Source of the DNA: an uncultured Phycisphaerales bacterium
GTDB taxonomy: Bacteria; Planctomycetota; Phycisphaerae; Phycisphaerales; UBA1924
DNA length: 36,093 nucleotides
Assembly: GCA_903929885.1 (NCBI GenBank)
Contig: CAIYWI010000054.1
Span: forward strand, 1-36,093
Direction: 5' to 3'
Part shown: one piece after another, positions 22,529-31,065 of the stretch
Layout of the letters: each line of letters starts with the position of its first letter
Position numbering within the stretch: position 1 is the first letter of the stretch
Made by a program: the position numbers and the translations under genes
The notes under the pieces: generated by a model
Told to the model about the DNA's origin: nothing
What the model saw: only the letters and a program-made list of their open reading frames with translations
The model's database searches: none

Positions 22529-25522
22529 TCAGGCCAACAGGTCCGCCACCACCTGCATCGGATGCACCGCCTCGCGTGCGGCGGCATCGTGCACCTGGTG
22601 CCGGCACGACGTGCCCGGCGCCACCACCGTGGCCTTGGGCCTTGCCTCGAGCGCGGGCAGCAGCGTGAGATTCGCGATCTTCATCGACAGGTCGTAGCGG
22701 TCGCACGTGAAGCCGAACGCGCCGGCCATGCCGCAGCAGCCGGTGTCGAGCACGGCGAGCTGGTCGCCGGCGAGTCGCTTGAGCAGCGCACTGGACGTCT
22801 GCACGCCCCAGAGGGCCTTCTGGTGGCAGTGGCCGTGCAACGCGAGCGGCCGCGTCGGACGCCGAAACGCGGGCGTCAACGGGTGGCTCCCCCACCGCTT
22901 CTCGAGGAAGTCTTCCGGCAGGAACGCCTTGGCCGCCAAGCGTCGGCGAAGCTCGACGGGCGTTTGGAGCTTGAGCGCCAGCCAGTCGTCCTTCATGGCC
23001 GACAGGCACGAGGGCTCGGCGACGAGGATCGCCTCGACCGTGTCGTCCTCGATCAGCGGGCGCAATCGCTCGAGCGTGGCGTCGATCTCCTCGACGGCGT
23101 GGGGCAGCAGCCCCAGCGAGATCTTGGCCCTGCCGCAGCAGCCCGCGTCGGCGAGGTCGACGCGATAGCCGAAGGCCTCGTAGACGCGCCTGGTGGCCAA
23201 GCCGATGCCCGGCTCGTTGTACATCGTGAAGCAGTCGCCGAAGAGCGCGACCCGAGGCGTGCCCGGCGCGCCCCGCGGCCGGTCCCATCGGCTCGCCAGG
23301 CTCTTCGCGAAGGGCGGCAGCGAGCGGCGTGGATCGATGTTGAGCGCCTTGGCCGCGATCCACTTCGAGAGCGGGAGGGAGCCCACGGCGTTGGCGAGCG
23401 TCGGCACGAGCGAGCCCGCGCGGTTGATGAGGCGAATGGCCCCGAAGAGCGTGGCCTGGAGCGATGCGCCCCCGCGGGCGGCGTTGCCCTGCGCCGCGTA
23501 CTCGGCCTTGAGGCGCGAGATGTCGACGTTGCTCGGGCACTCGGTCTTGCAGGCCTTGCACGAGAGGCAGAGGTTGAGCGTCCGCTTGGTCTCGGGGTCG
23601 TTCCAAGGGTCGCCACCGCCGGAGGAAAGTTGGCCGGTGATGGCCAGCCGCAGGGCGTTGCCCCGGCCGCGGGTGCTGTGGCGTTCGTCGAGCGTGGCCT
23701 GATACGAGGGGCACATGGTGCCGCCCTGACGCTTGCGACAGACGCCCGCGCCGTTGCACATCTCGACCGCGCCGTCGAGTCCGTGGGTGTCGGCGTAGTC
23801 GAAGAAGGTGCTGACGCCCTCGGGGATGTGCACCGGCCGCGAGGCGGGCTGCACCCGCAGTCGCTGCGTGATGCTCTCGACGGGCCCGGGTTGCACGATG
23901 TTGCCGGGGTTGAGCAGGTGGTGCGGGTCGAAGAGGGCCTTGACCTCGCGGAAGGCGTTCATGAGTTCCGGGCCGTAGAAGCGCTCGAGCAGCGGGCCGC
24001 GGATGCGCCCGTCGCCGTGCTCGCCCGACATCACGCCCCCGAGCGACTTGGCCAGGTCCGCCGTCTCGACGGCGATGGCCCGCATGCGTTCGCGGTCGGC
24101 GGGATCATGAATGTCGATCAGCGGCCGCACGTGGAGCACGCCGACGGAGGCATGGGCGTAGAAGGCCGCCCACGTGCCGTGCCTGGCCACGATGTCGCGC
24201 AGTCGCTTCACGAACGTCGCGAGGTGCTCGACGGGAATGGCGTTGTCCTCGACGAAGGTGATGGGCTTGCGCGCCCCCGGCACGCCGTGCAGCAGCGGCT
24301 CGCCGGCCTTGCGAAGCTTCCACGCATTGAGCATGGCCTGCGCGTCGACGTGGAACTGGCCGCTGACGCCGGGCGTCTTCGCCCGCAGGGCCTCGAAACT
24401 CGACGCGATCCGCGAGGCATCGTCCGCGAAGTACTCGACGTAGAGCACGGCCTTGAGCGTGAGCCCCTCGGGGGCGGGCATCAGGTCGACATACCGCCGA
24501 TACTCGGCGTTGGCGCGGGCCAGGTCGATCACCGTGTCGTCGAGCAGTTCCACCGCCGTGGGGTCGGTCTCGAGAATCGCGGGCACCGCCGCGATCGCCT
24601 CGTCGAGCGACGCGAAGCCGAGCACCGCCAGCCCCTTGGCCGCGGGCTTGCGGTGCAGCTTGGCGTGCACGCCCAGCGTCACGGCCAGCGTGCCTTCGCT
24701 CCCGCACAGCAGGTGCGCGAGATTCACCTCGTCGACCGCGCGCTCGGTGACGGGTTCGCCGTCGCGCCAGCCCGCCCGCTCCATCGCGAACAGGATCATG
24801 TCGAGCCCGTAGCCCGCGTTGCGACGCACCGTCTTGGGGAACCGTTCGCGGATCAGCGAGGCGTGACGGGCCACGATGTCGCACACGCCGCGGGCCAGAC
24901 GCCGCGCCGCAGGATCGGTCGCCCCGCGCTCGAGCCGCACGCGACGGCCCTCGAACCCCGGCGCCACCAGCGCGACATCCAGGCCCAGCACGTTCTCGCT
25001 GGTGCGCCCGTAGCGGATCGACCGTGCCCCCGCGGCGTTGTTGCCCACGCAACCCCCGAAGGCCGCGTGCCGCGCCGTGGCCGGGTCGGCCGCGAAGAAC
25101 CAGCCGCTGGAGGCGATTTCGTCATTGAAGTCGTCGATGGTGCAGCCCGGTTCGACGAGCGCCTCGCCACGGACCGCATCGAGCCGCCGGATGTCGCGGC
25201 ACCCCGGCGTGAAGTCGACGACGATGGCGTGGTTCGTGCATTGCCCCGCCAGACTCGTGCCCCCGCCCCGGGGCAGCACCGCCACCCGGCGCCGAGCCGC
25301 CCACTCGATCACGGCCGCCGCGTCCTCGACATCGGCGGGAATCACCACGCCCACCGGCTCCACCTGATAGAGCGAGGCGTCGGTGGCGTAGAGCATGCGA
25401 TCGTGCTCGCCGAAACGAACCTCTCCGCGGACCAGGGCGGCAAGTTCCCCGGCCAACTCGCGGCGGGCGTCTTCGGCGACGGGTTCGGGCGGGGAAAAGA
25501 TGGGCAGATGGATGGAGGTCAT
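22529..25522 (-). CDS. FAD/Fe-S oxidoreductase, D-lactate dehydrogenase/glycolate oxidase-like
   Basis: A 997-residue enzyme joining an FAD-linked oxidase to an iron-sulphur and CCG-domain half. The N-terminal FAD-binding part (about 40-230) has VLPRGGGTSLAGQC and GGCVGNNAAGARSIRYGRT; the FAD-oxidase C-terminal part ends near GGVMSGEHGDGRIRGPLLERF. Two 4Fe-4S-type cysteine clusters follow (MCNGAGVCRKRQGGTMCPSY and LCLSCKACKTECPSNVD). The CCG-type half has DAGCCGRAK and DTGCCGMAGAFGF. This architecture matches D-lactate dehydrogenase (cytochrome) or D-2-hydroxyacid oxidases that feed electrons to the respiratory chain. The start at 25522 (MTSIHLPIF) is chosen because further upstream the frame is Arg/Pro-rich and non-coding-like. 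It is divergent from the acyl-CoA dehydrogenase. Exact substrate cannot be fixed. Confidence 0.92.
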   Translation of the reverse strand: MTSIHLPIFSPPEPVAEDARRELAGELAALVRGEVRFGEHDRMLYATDASLYQVEPVGVVIPADVEDAAAVIEWAARRRVAVLPRGGGTSLAGQCTNHAIVVDFTPGCRDIRRLDAVRGEALVEPGCTIDDFNDEIASSGWFFAADPATARHAAFGGCVGNNAAGARSIRYGRTSENVLGLDVALVAPGFEGRRVRLERGATDPAARRLARGVCDIVARHASLIRERFPKTVRRNAGYGLDMILFAMERAGWRDGEPVTERAVDEVNLAHLLCGSEGTLAVTLGVHAKLHRKPAAKGLAVLGFASLDEAIAAVPAILETDPTAVELLDDTVIDLARANAEYRRYVDLMPAPEGLTLKAVLYVEYFADDASRIASSFEALRAKTPGVSGQFHVDAQAMLNAWKLRKAGEPLLHGVPGARKPITFVEDNAIPVEHLATFVKRLRDIVARHGTWAAFYAHASVGVLHVRPLIDIHDPADRERMRAIAVETADLAKSLGGVMSGEHGDGRIRGPLLERFYGPELMNAFREVKALFDPHHLLNPGNIVQPGPVESITQRLRVQPASRPVHIPEGVSTFFDYADTHGLDGAVEMCNGAGVCRKRQGGTMCPSYQATLDERHSTRGRGNALRLAITGQLSSGGGDPWNDPETKRTLNLCLSCKACKTECPSNVDISRLKAEYAAQGNAARGGASLQATLFGAIRLINRAGSLVPTLANAVGSLPLSKWIAAKALNIDPRRSLPPFAKSLASRWDRPRGAPGTPRVALFGDCFTMYNEPGIGLATRRVYEAFGYRVDLADAGCCGRAKISLGLLPHAVEEIDATLERLRPLIEDDTVEAILVAEPSCLSAMKDDWLALKLQTPVELRRRLAAKAFLPEDFLEKRWGSHPLTPAFRRPTRPLALHGHCHQKALWGVQTSSALLKRLAGDQLAVLDTGCCGMAGAFGFTCDRYDLSMKIANLTLLPALEARPKATVVAPGTSCRHQVHDAAAREAVHPMQVVADLLA

Positions 25523-25733
25523 CGGCTGGCTCAAAGGTACGGGGAACGGCGCGGGCGGGCAGGGCGGGAATACGAACGAAACCGGAACGTGCCACCGACT
25601 CCCTCGGCGGGGCGTGCGGCCTTCCGCGACTACGCGGGCGGCGGGGCGGGGGTGAAACCGCGACCCGCCGTGCGGGCTGAATCCTCGGGGCCTTCCGCGG
25701 TCGAAGGGGGTTGACGGGGTCGCGACGCGGTGA

Positions 25734-25761
25734 TTGGATCGGCCCGCCGGGCCACTACAAT
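25734..25761 (+). promoter_or_regulatory. Candidate promoter of the acyl-CoA dehydrogenase with palindromic spacer
   Basis: TTGGAT (25734-25739), a 16-base spacer and TACAAT (25756-25761). The spacer holds ggccc-gcc-gggcc (25741-25753), a short inverted repeat where a regulator could bind. A transcript starting near 25768 would have a leader of about 56 bases. The rest of the 301-base gap 25523-25823 shows no gene I can support. Confidence 0.5.
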
Positions 25762-25783
25762 GCACCGCACATCCACCGACACT

Positions 25784-25801
25784 CCCCGGGCCCTCCCGGG
25801 G
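25784..25801 (+). promoter_or_regulatory. 5' leader stem-loop before the acyl-CoA dehydrogenase
   Basis: A perfect 7-base GC stem (ccccggg / cccgggg, loop ccct) lies 10 bases before the ribosome binding site ggag (25812-25815) of the start at 25824. It could affect mRNA stability or translation; there is no T-run, so it is not a simple terminator. Confidence 0.4.
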
Positions 25802-25823
25802 CATCCCTGACGGAGTCCTACGC

Positions 25824-27800
25824 ATGGCCGACCTGAAGAATCTCAAGGGCATCTCCGAAGCCGACCGCAAGCTCATCGCCGAGGCCGAGGAATGGCTCGG
25901 CGCCGAGCCCACGAAGATGGGCCCCGTCAAGAACCTCTTCTGGGGCAAGGTGAAGGAAGACTTCTACTTCCCCTATCCGGCGGTGGTGGACGCTCGCGAG
26001 CAGGCCGAGTGCGACCAGTTGCTGGCGCGGCTCGACGACTACCTGCGGAACGAGCACCCCTGCGTCAAGATCGACCAGGAGCAGGAGATCCCCCGCTGGG
26101 CGATCGACAAGCTCTTCGCGCTGGGAGCCCTGGGCATGACCATCCCCAAGGAGTACGGCGGCCTGGGCATGGGCATCACCTCGTACAACCGCGTCCTCGA
26201 GCGCATCGGCATGTACTGCGGCTCGACGGCGGTGATGGTCTCGGCCCACCAGTCGATCGGCTGCAAGGCCGTCATGATCTACGGCAGCGAGCAGCAGAAG
26301 AAGCAGTGGCTCCCGCGTCTTGCGAAGGACTGGCTCAGCGCGTTCTGCCTGTCCGAGCCCAACGTGGGCTGCGATGCCGGCGGCGCGGAGACCCACTTCG
26401 TCAAGGACGGCGACTACTACGTCGTCTACGGCGAGAAGAAGTGGGCCACCAGCGGCGCGCTCTCGGGTCTCTTCACCGTCATGGCCCGCGAGAAGCGGGA
26501 TGACGGCAAGGGCAAGATCAGCGCCCTCGTGATGCACCCCGAGATGGAAGGGGTCGACATCTTCCAGAAGAACCGCAGCAAGTGCGGCATCCGCGGCACC
26601 TGGCAGGCCCGCATCCGCTTCAACGGCGTCCGCGTCCACAAGGACCACCTCCTCGGCCAGGAGGGCCGCGGCCTGCAGATCGCCCTCTCGTGCCTCAACT
26701 ACGGCCGCTGCACCCTCTCGGCGGGCATGCTCGGCGGCGCCCGCCGCGCCATGGACCAGTCGATCAAGTGGTCGCAGACCCGCTTCCAGTTCCAGGCCCC
26801 CTTGGCCAAGCAGGAGCTGGTCCGCAAGCGCGTCGCCCACATGGCCGCCCTCACCTACGCCATGGACGCCGTGCTCTACATGACCACCGGCATGCTCGAC
26901 CGCAAGGACGACGACATCCAGGTCGAGACGGCCATGTGCAAGGTCTTCTGCTCCGAGATGGGCTGGCAGGCCGTCAACGACGCCATCCAGATCATGGGCG
27001 GCGAGAGCTACATGAGCGAGAACGAGGTCGAGCGGATCTTCCGCGACTCTCGCATCAACCTCATCGTCGAGGGCGCCAACGAGGTCATGCAGTCGTACAT
27101 GTTCGGCTACGGCGGCAAGCAGCTCGCCGAGATGATGCTGGGCGTCAAGAACGCCCTGCTCAAGGACCCCGACGAGTCCTTCGGCGCCTTTGTCGTCAAG
27201 GCCCTGCGCAACACCTTCCGCTTCGACATCATGAAGCGGGCGATTCCGCTGGGCATCGAGGTCTTCCTGGGCATCCGCCCGGCCCTCGCGAGGATCGCTC
27301 GCGTCAAGTCGGCCGAGTTGGCCCCGCACGCCGAGCGGCTGTCCATGCTCGTCCGCGAGCACAGCCACCAGTTCAAGGTCCTCAGCAAGCGGTACGACGT
27401 CAAGATGCTCGACCGTCAGGCCGTGCAGGCCCGCGTCGCCGACGTGGCGATGTACCTCCACGCCTACGCCTGCACGCTCAGCAAGCTCGACCGCGACCTT
27501 GTGGCGCACGCCGGCAACGGCACCTCGGACCTCGAGTTCCAGCGCGACAAGGCCGCCGCCCTCCACTTCCTCGACATCGCCGAGGTGGAGATCCACGCCC
27601 GCTTCCGCGAGATGTACGAGAACGCCGACGAGTCCATGCTCAAGGCCGCCGACGTCGCGTTGGCCCACAACGCAACGTTGCCCAACGCCGACTTCATCAT
27701 CCCCGAACGCAGCCCCGTGGCCAAGGGCACCGGCCGCACCCCGTCGCAGGACGGCATCAAGCAGTTCCCCGGCGACCGCGTCGCGGCCGCCACGCACTGA
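25824..27800 (+). CDS. Acyl-CoA dehydrogenase
   Basis: A 658-residue FAD enzyme for the first step of fatty-acid beta-oxidation. The ATG at 25824 follows a ggag site; an upstream in-frame ATG at 25734 overlaps the promoter. The N-terminal helical domain has IPKEYGGLGMGITSYNRVLE; the middle beta domain has AFCLSEPNVGCDAGG and KWATSGALSGLFTVM; the C-terminal helical domain has IMGGESYMSENEVERIF and LIVEGANEVMQSYMFG. Glu416 of EGANE is at the catalytic-base position. A further 200 residues follow the catalytic region, as in very-long-chain/ACAD9-like and other long acyl-CoA dehydrogenases. It stands alone, with its own promoter and a terminator at 27822. Preferred chain length cannot be told. 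Confidence 0.94.
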   Translation: MADLKNLKGISEADRKLIAEAEEWLGAEPTKMGPVKNLFWGKVKEDFYFPYPAVVDAREQAECDQLLARLDDYLRNEHPCVKIDQEQEIPRWAIDKLFALGALGMTIPKEYGGLGMGITSYNRVLERIGMYCGSTAVMVSAHQSIGCKAVMIYGSEQQKKQWLPRLAKDWLSAFCLSEPNVGCDAGGAETHFVKDGDYYVVYGEKKWATSGALSGLFTVMAREKRDDGKGKISALVMHPEMEGVDIFQKNRSKCGIRGTWQARIRFNGVRVHKDHLLGQEGRGLQIALSCLNYGRCTLSAGMLGGARRAMDQSIKWSQTRFQFQAPLAKQELVRKRVAHMAALTYAMDAVLYMTTGMLDRKDDDIQVETAMCKVFCSEMGWQAVNDAIQIMGGESYMSENEVERIFRDSRINLIVEGANEVMQSYMFGYGGKQLAEMMLGVKNALLKDPDESFGAFVVKALRNTFRFDIMKRAIPLGIEVFLGIRPALARIARVKSAELAPHAERLSMLVREHSHQFKVLSKRYDVKMLDRQAVQARVADVAMYLHAYACTLSKLDRDLVAHAGNGTSDLEFQRDKAAALHFLDIAEVEIHARFREMYENADESMLKAADVALAHNATLPNADFIIPERSPVAKGTGRTPSQDGIKQFPGDRVAAATH

Positions 27801-27821
27801 GTTTGCCTTGCCATTCGACCC

Positions 27822-27855
27822 GCACCGACCGCGTCCTCGCGGTCGGTGCTGTTTC
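27822..27855 (+). terminator. Rho-independent terminator after the acyl-CoA dehydrogenase
   Basis: A perfect 11-base stem (gcaccgaccgc / gcggtcggtgc, loop gtcctc) is followed by tgtttcat. It lies 21 bases past the stop and just before the end of the convergent permease gene. The T-run is short, so strength is uncertain. Confidence 0.75.
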
Positions 27856-27872
27856 ATGGACGTGCCGCCCCG

Positions 27873-28850
27873 TCACGCGCCGGCCTTCACCCGCGGATCG
27901 ACCCACCGGTACATCAGGTCGACCGCCAGGTTGAGCAGCACGAGCATCGTCGCGAAGACCAGCACGATGCCCAGCAGCAGGAAGAGGTCCTTGTTCTGCA
28001 CGGCGTTCACGAAGTGCTGGCCCATGCCGGGAATCGAGAAGATCCGCTCGACCACGAACGAACCCGTCATCGCCATCGCCGCGGCGGGGCCCAGGTAGCT
28101 GAGCACCGGCAGGAAGGCGTTGCGAAGGGCGTGCACCAGCAGCACGCGGGCCTCGCCCGCGCCCTTCGCCCGGGCCGTGCGCACATAGTCCGACTGCAAC
28201 GCCTCGATCATGCCCATCCGCGTCAGTCTCGCGATGTACGCGGCGAAGGGAAGACTCAGCGTGAGCGACGGCAGCACAAGGCTGCCCGGTAGCCGGAACG
28301 TGCCCACGTCGGCGACGGGAATCGCCACCGCGAACACGAACTGCAAGGCGGTGGCCACCACGAAGGTCGGCACGCTGATGCCCACCAAGGCCACCAGCAG
28401 CGTGGAGGCGTCGAGCCACGACCCCGGCCGCCACGCGCCCAGCACGCCCGCGCCAAGGCCGATGACCAGCGAGATCAGGATCGCCGTCGCCCCCACGAGC
28501 ATCGACACCGGCAGCGAGGCCCCGATGATCTCGTTGACCGTGCGGTCGCGGTACTGCAGCGAGGGGCCAAGGTCGAAGACCGGGCCCTCGGGCGTGTCGC
28601 CGCTCGCGGCTGCCGCCAGCCACCTCGCGCCGCTCACGCGGCCCAGGTACGACCAGTAGAACGACCAGAAGTCGTCGAGGTTGTAGCGGGCCTCCATGGC
28701 CGCGATGACCTCCGGGGGCGGCCGCCGCCCCTCGGGCCTGTCGACGGGGTTGCCCGGCACGGCCCACGCCAACGCGAGGGTGATGGTGTAGACCGCCGCC
28801 AGGATCAGGGGCAGTTGCACCAACCGTCGCAGGAGTGTGGAGCGTGTCAC
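27873..28850 (-). CDS. ABC transporter permease, DppB/OppB family
   Basis: A 325-residue inner-membrane permease with about six helices. The N-terminus RSTLLRRLVQLPLILAAVYTITLALAWAVPGNP is typical of DppB-type peptide/nickel permeases. The cytoplasmic coupling loop is DYVRTARAKGAGEARVLLVHALRNAFLPVL, and the end region IFSIPGMGQHFVNAVQNKDLFLLLGIVLVFATM ... VDLMYRWVDPRVK matches the family. The start is GTG at 28850, four bases after the rpe stop, so the two genes are probably translated from one message. A second permease and ATPases, which normally accompany it, are not next to it: downstream is a convergent gene. The OppA-like gene at 35020 may belong to the same type of system but is far away on the other strand. 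Confidence 0.9.
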   Translation of the reverse strand: MTRSTLLRRLVQLPLILAAVYTITLALAWAVPGNPVDRPEGRRPPPEVIAAMEARYNLDDFWSFYWSYLGRVSGARWLAAAASGDTPEGPVFDLGPSLQYRDRTVNEIIGASLPVSMLVGATAILISLVIGLGAGVLGAWRPGSWLDASTLLVALVGISVPTFVVATALQFVFAVAIPVADVGTFRLPGSLVLPSLTLSLPFAAYIARLTRMGMIEALQSDYVRTARAKGAGEARVLLVHALRNAFLPVLSYLGPAAAMAMTGSFVVERIFSIPGMGQHFVNAVQNKDLFLLLGIVLVFATMLVLLNLAVDLMYRWVDPRVKAGA

Positions 28851-28854
28851 GGCG

Positions 28855-29538
28855 TCAACCTCGCAAGGCGGCGATGACCGACGCCCGCTCGTCGCGGGTG
28901 CGGCCGAAGAGGGCGGAAGCCGAGACGATGCAGTCGCACCCGGCCTCGCGCACCATCGACGCGTTGCCCGGCCCCACGCCCCCGTCCATCTGGATCCGCT
29001 GGTCCTTGCGCACGAGATTCGCCAGCGTCTGCGTCTTCTCCAGCGTCGAGGCGATGAACGACTGCCCCGAGAACCCCGGGTTGACGGACATCACCAGCAG
29101 CATGTCGGGCAGGCCGACAAAGGGCAGGATTCGCTCGACGGGCGTGGGCGGGTTGATCGCCAGCCCCGCCTCGAGCCCCAGCCCCCGAATGCGGTCGATC
29201 AGCGGAGCGACCTGCTCGGGAGCAACGGCCTCCACATGGAAGGTGAGATTCGACGCCCCGGCCCTCGCGAACGGCTCGACGAACTTCGCCGGATCATTCA
29301 CCATCAGGTGCACGTCGAGATACACCGAGGGCATCGCCGCGTGCAGCGAGGCGCACAGCGCCGGCCCCATCGTCAGGTTGGGCACGAAGTGCCCGTCCAT
29401 CACGTCCAGGTGCAGCAGGTCCGCCCCGCACGAGAGCGCGTGTCGACAGTCGTCGCCCAGGTGCGCAAAGTCCGCCGAAAGGATGGACGGAGCGATCAGG
29501 GGCAGGCGGGGCGGCATTCGCAGCAGCGGCGTGGGCAT
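28855..29538 (-). CDS. rpe: Ribulose-phosphate 3-epimerase
   Basis: A 227-residue TIM-barrel enzyme interconverting ribulose 5-phosphate and xylulose 5-phosphate in the pentose phosphate pathway. All main motifs are present: IAPSILSADFAHLG, LLHLDVMDGHFVPNLTMGP, LDVHLMV, LLVMSVNPGFSGQSFI and IQMDGGVG. The metal ligands of the family (His and Asp of HLDVMDG, His of DVHLMV, Asp of MDGG) are intact. The ATG at 29538 is used; ATG 29517 (MPPRLPLIAP) is also plausible and gives a more typical N-terminus. It is divergent from the UDPGP-family gene and continues into the permease gene. Confidence 0.95.
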   Translation of the reverse strand: MPTPLLRMPPRLPLIAPSILSADFAHLGDDCRHALSCGADLLHLDVMDGHFVPNLTMGPALCASLHAAMPSVYLDVHLMVNDPAKFVEPFARAGASNLTFHVEAVAPEQVAPLIDRIRGLGLEAGLAINPPTPVERILPFVGLPDMLLVMSVNPGFSGQSFIASTLEKTQTLANLVRKDQRIQMDGGVGPGNASMVREAGCDCIVSASALFGRTRDERASVIAALRG

Positions 29539-29596
29539 GCGGCGGGAGTGTACCAACCACGCCCCGCCCTTGGGTCCCGCACCCGCCTGCCTTCGC

Positions 29597-29602
29597 TACG
29601 AT
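29597..29602 (+). promoter_or_regulatory. Possible -10 element for a leaderless UDPGP transcript
   Basis: TACGAT ends eight bases before the ATG at 29611, and no ribosome binding site is visible in between. This would suit a leaderless or nearly leaderless message. No well-spaced -35 was found. Confidence 0.35.
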
Positions 29603-29610
29603 TCGCCCGC

Positions 29611-31065
29611 ATGACCCAGACGACCCGCGGCACCACCCCCACGCTCGACGCCACTCGCGCCCGCCTCGCGGCCGTCGGCCAGACCCATCTGCTCAACTTC
29701 TTCCCCACGCTCACGCCCGACGGCCAGCGTGCGCTCCTCGCTCAGATCGCCGACCTCGATGTCGAGGCCCTCCCCGCGCTCATCGACGCCTATGTCAAGC
29801 GCAAGCCCGAGTTCTCCCTGCCCCCGAACATCGGCCCCGCGCCGTACTACCCGCGCCACGAGAAGTCCACGACGCGCCCGTGGGACCGTGCCGCCGCCGA
29901 ACGCAAAGGCGAAGAACTCATCCGCGCCGGCCGCATCGCGGCCTTCGTCGTCGCCGGCGGCCAGGGCTCGCGCCTTGGCTTCGAAGGCCCCAAGGGTTGC
30001 TTCCCCGCCGGCGCAGTGACCGACAAGAGCCTCTTCGCGATCTTCGCCGAGCATCTCGTCGGCGCCAAGCGCCGCTACGGCGTCGACGTGCCCTGGTACA
30101 TCATGACCAGCCCGCTCAATCACGAAGCCACCACCAGCTTCTTCGAGCAACACCGCTTCTTCGGGCTCAGCCCCGAGCATGTTCGCTTCTTCCCGCAGGG
30201 CGTGCTGCCCTCGCTCGACATCGTCACCGGACAGGTGCTGCTGGCCTCCAAGGGCGAGGTGGCCACCAACCCCGACGGCCACGGCGGCAGCATCCGCGCG
30301 TTGGCCCACTCGGGCGCCCTGGCCGAGATGAAGCGCAAGGGTGTGCAGCACCTCAGCTACTTCCAGGTGGACAACCCCCTCGTGCGGCCCCTCGACCCGG
30401 CCTTCATCGGGCTCCACGCCGCCGCGAGCGATTCGTCGGCGGAGATGTCGAGCAAGATGGTGACCAAGGCCTACCCCGAGGAGAAGATGGGCGTCTTCTG
30501 CTCGTCGGCGGGCAAGGTGGAGGTGATCGAGTACTCCGACCTGCCGATGGACCTGCAACGCGAACGCCTGCCCGACGGCTCGCTCCGCTTCGTCGCCGGA
30601 TCGATCGCCATCCACATGATCGGCATCGACTTCATCGACCGACTCGCCAATGACCCCTCCTTCGCCCTCCCCTACCACCGCGCCGAGAAGAAGATCCCGT
30701 GCGTCGATCCGACCACCGGCGCGGCGATCACGCCGACCTCGAACAACGGCGTCAAGCTCGAGCAGTTCGTCTTCGACGCCATCTCGACCTGCAAGTCATC
30801 GATCGTCTACGAGACCGACCGCGCCGAGGAGTTCGGCCCCATCAAGAACGCCACCGGCGTCGACAGCGTCGAGTCGAGCAAGGCCCTGCAGACCGCCCGT
30901 GCCGCGTCGTGGCTCGAGGCCTGCGGCGTCTCGGTGCCCCGCAAGCCCGACGGCTCGCCCGACTGCACGCTGGAGATCTCGCCCGCCACGGCCACCTGTG
31001 CCGCGGAACTCGCCAAGACGCCGTTGCCCAAGGCCATCGAACGCGGAGCGAGGCTTGCGCTCTGA
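29611..31065 (+). CDS. UDPGP-family pyrophosphorylase, UDP-N-acetylglucosamine type
   Basis: A 484-residue cytoplasmic nucleotidyltransferase that makes a UDP-sugar from UTP and a sugar 1-phosphate. The nucleotide loop is VVAGGQGSRLGFEGPKGCFP (about 113-132). Further landmarks, WYIMTSPLNHEATTSFF, FFPQGVLPSLD, NPDGHGGSIRAL, FQVDNPLVRPLDPAFIG and EVIEYSDLP, follow the order in eukaryotic UAP1/AGX1, so UDP-GlcNAc is the likelier product than UDP-glucose. It is unrelated in architecture to bacterial GlmU. The long open frame upstream (back to 28837) lies antisense to rpe and is not part of the gene. Its end overlaps the start of the following pseudopilin gene by 11 bases. UDP-GlcNAc would feed cell-envelope glycans. 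Confidence 0.88.
   Translation: MTQTTRGTTPTLDATRARLAAVGQTHLLNFFPTLTPDGQRALLAQIADLDVEALPALIDAYVKRKPEFSLPPNIGPAPYYPRHEKSTTRPWDRAAAERKGEELIRAGRIAAFVVAGGQGSRLGFEGPKGCFPAGAVTDKSLFAIFAEHLVGAKRRYGVDVPWYIMTSPLNHEATTSFFEQHRFFGLSPEHVRFFPQGVLPSLDIVTGQVLLASKGEVATNPDGHGGSIRALAHSGALAEMKRKGVQHLSYFQVDNPLVRPLDPAFIGLHAAASDSSAEMSSKMVTKAYPEEKMGVFCSSAGKVEVIEYSDLPMDLQRERLPDGSLRFVAGSIAIHMIGIDFIDRLANDPSFALPYHRAEKKIPCVDPTTGAAITPTSNNGVKLEQFVFDAISTCKSSIVYETDRAEEFGPIKNATGVDSVESSKALQTARAASWLEACGVSVPRKPDGSPDCTLEISPATATCAAELAKTPLPKAIERGARLAL

Noticed and set aside
22364..25714. Open frame of 1116 codons on the plus strand, antisense to the FAD/Fe-S oxidoreductase
   Set aside because: Low-complexity Arg/Gly/Val translation and no motif; the opposite strand encodes a complete enzyme.
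28837..29610. Upstream extension of the UDPGP-family frame
   Set aside because: This part lies antisense to rpe and has non-coding-like composition; homology begins just after the ATG at 29611.
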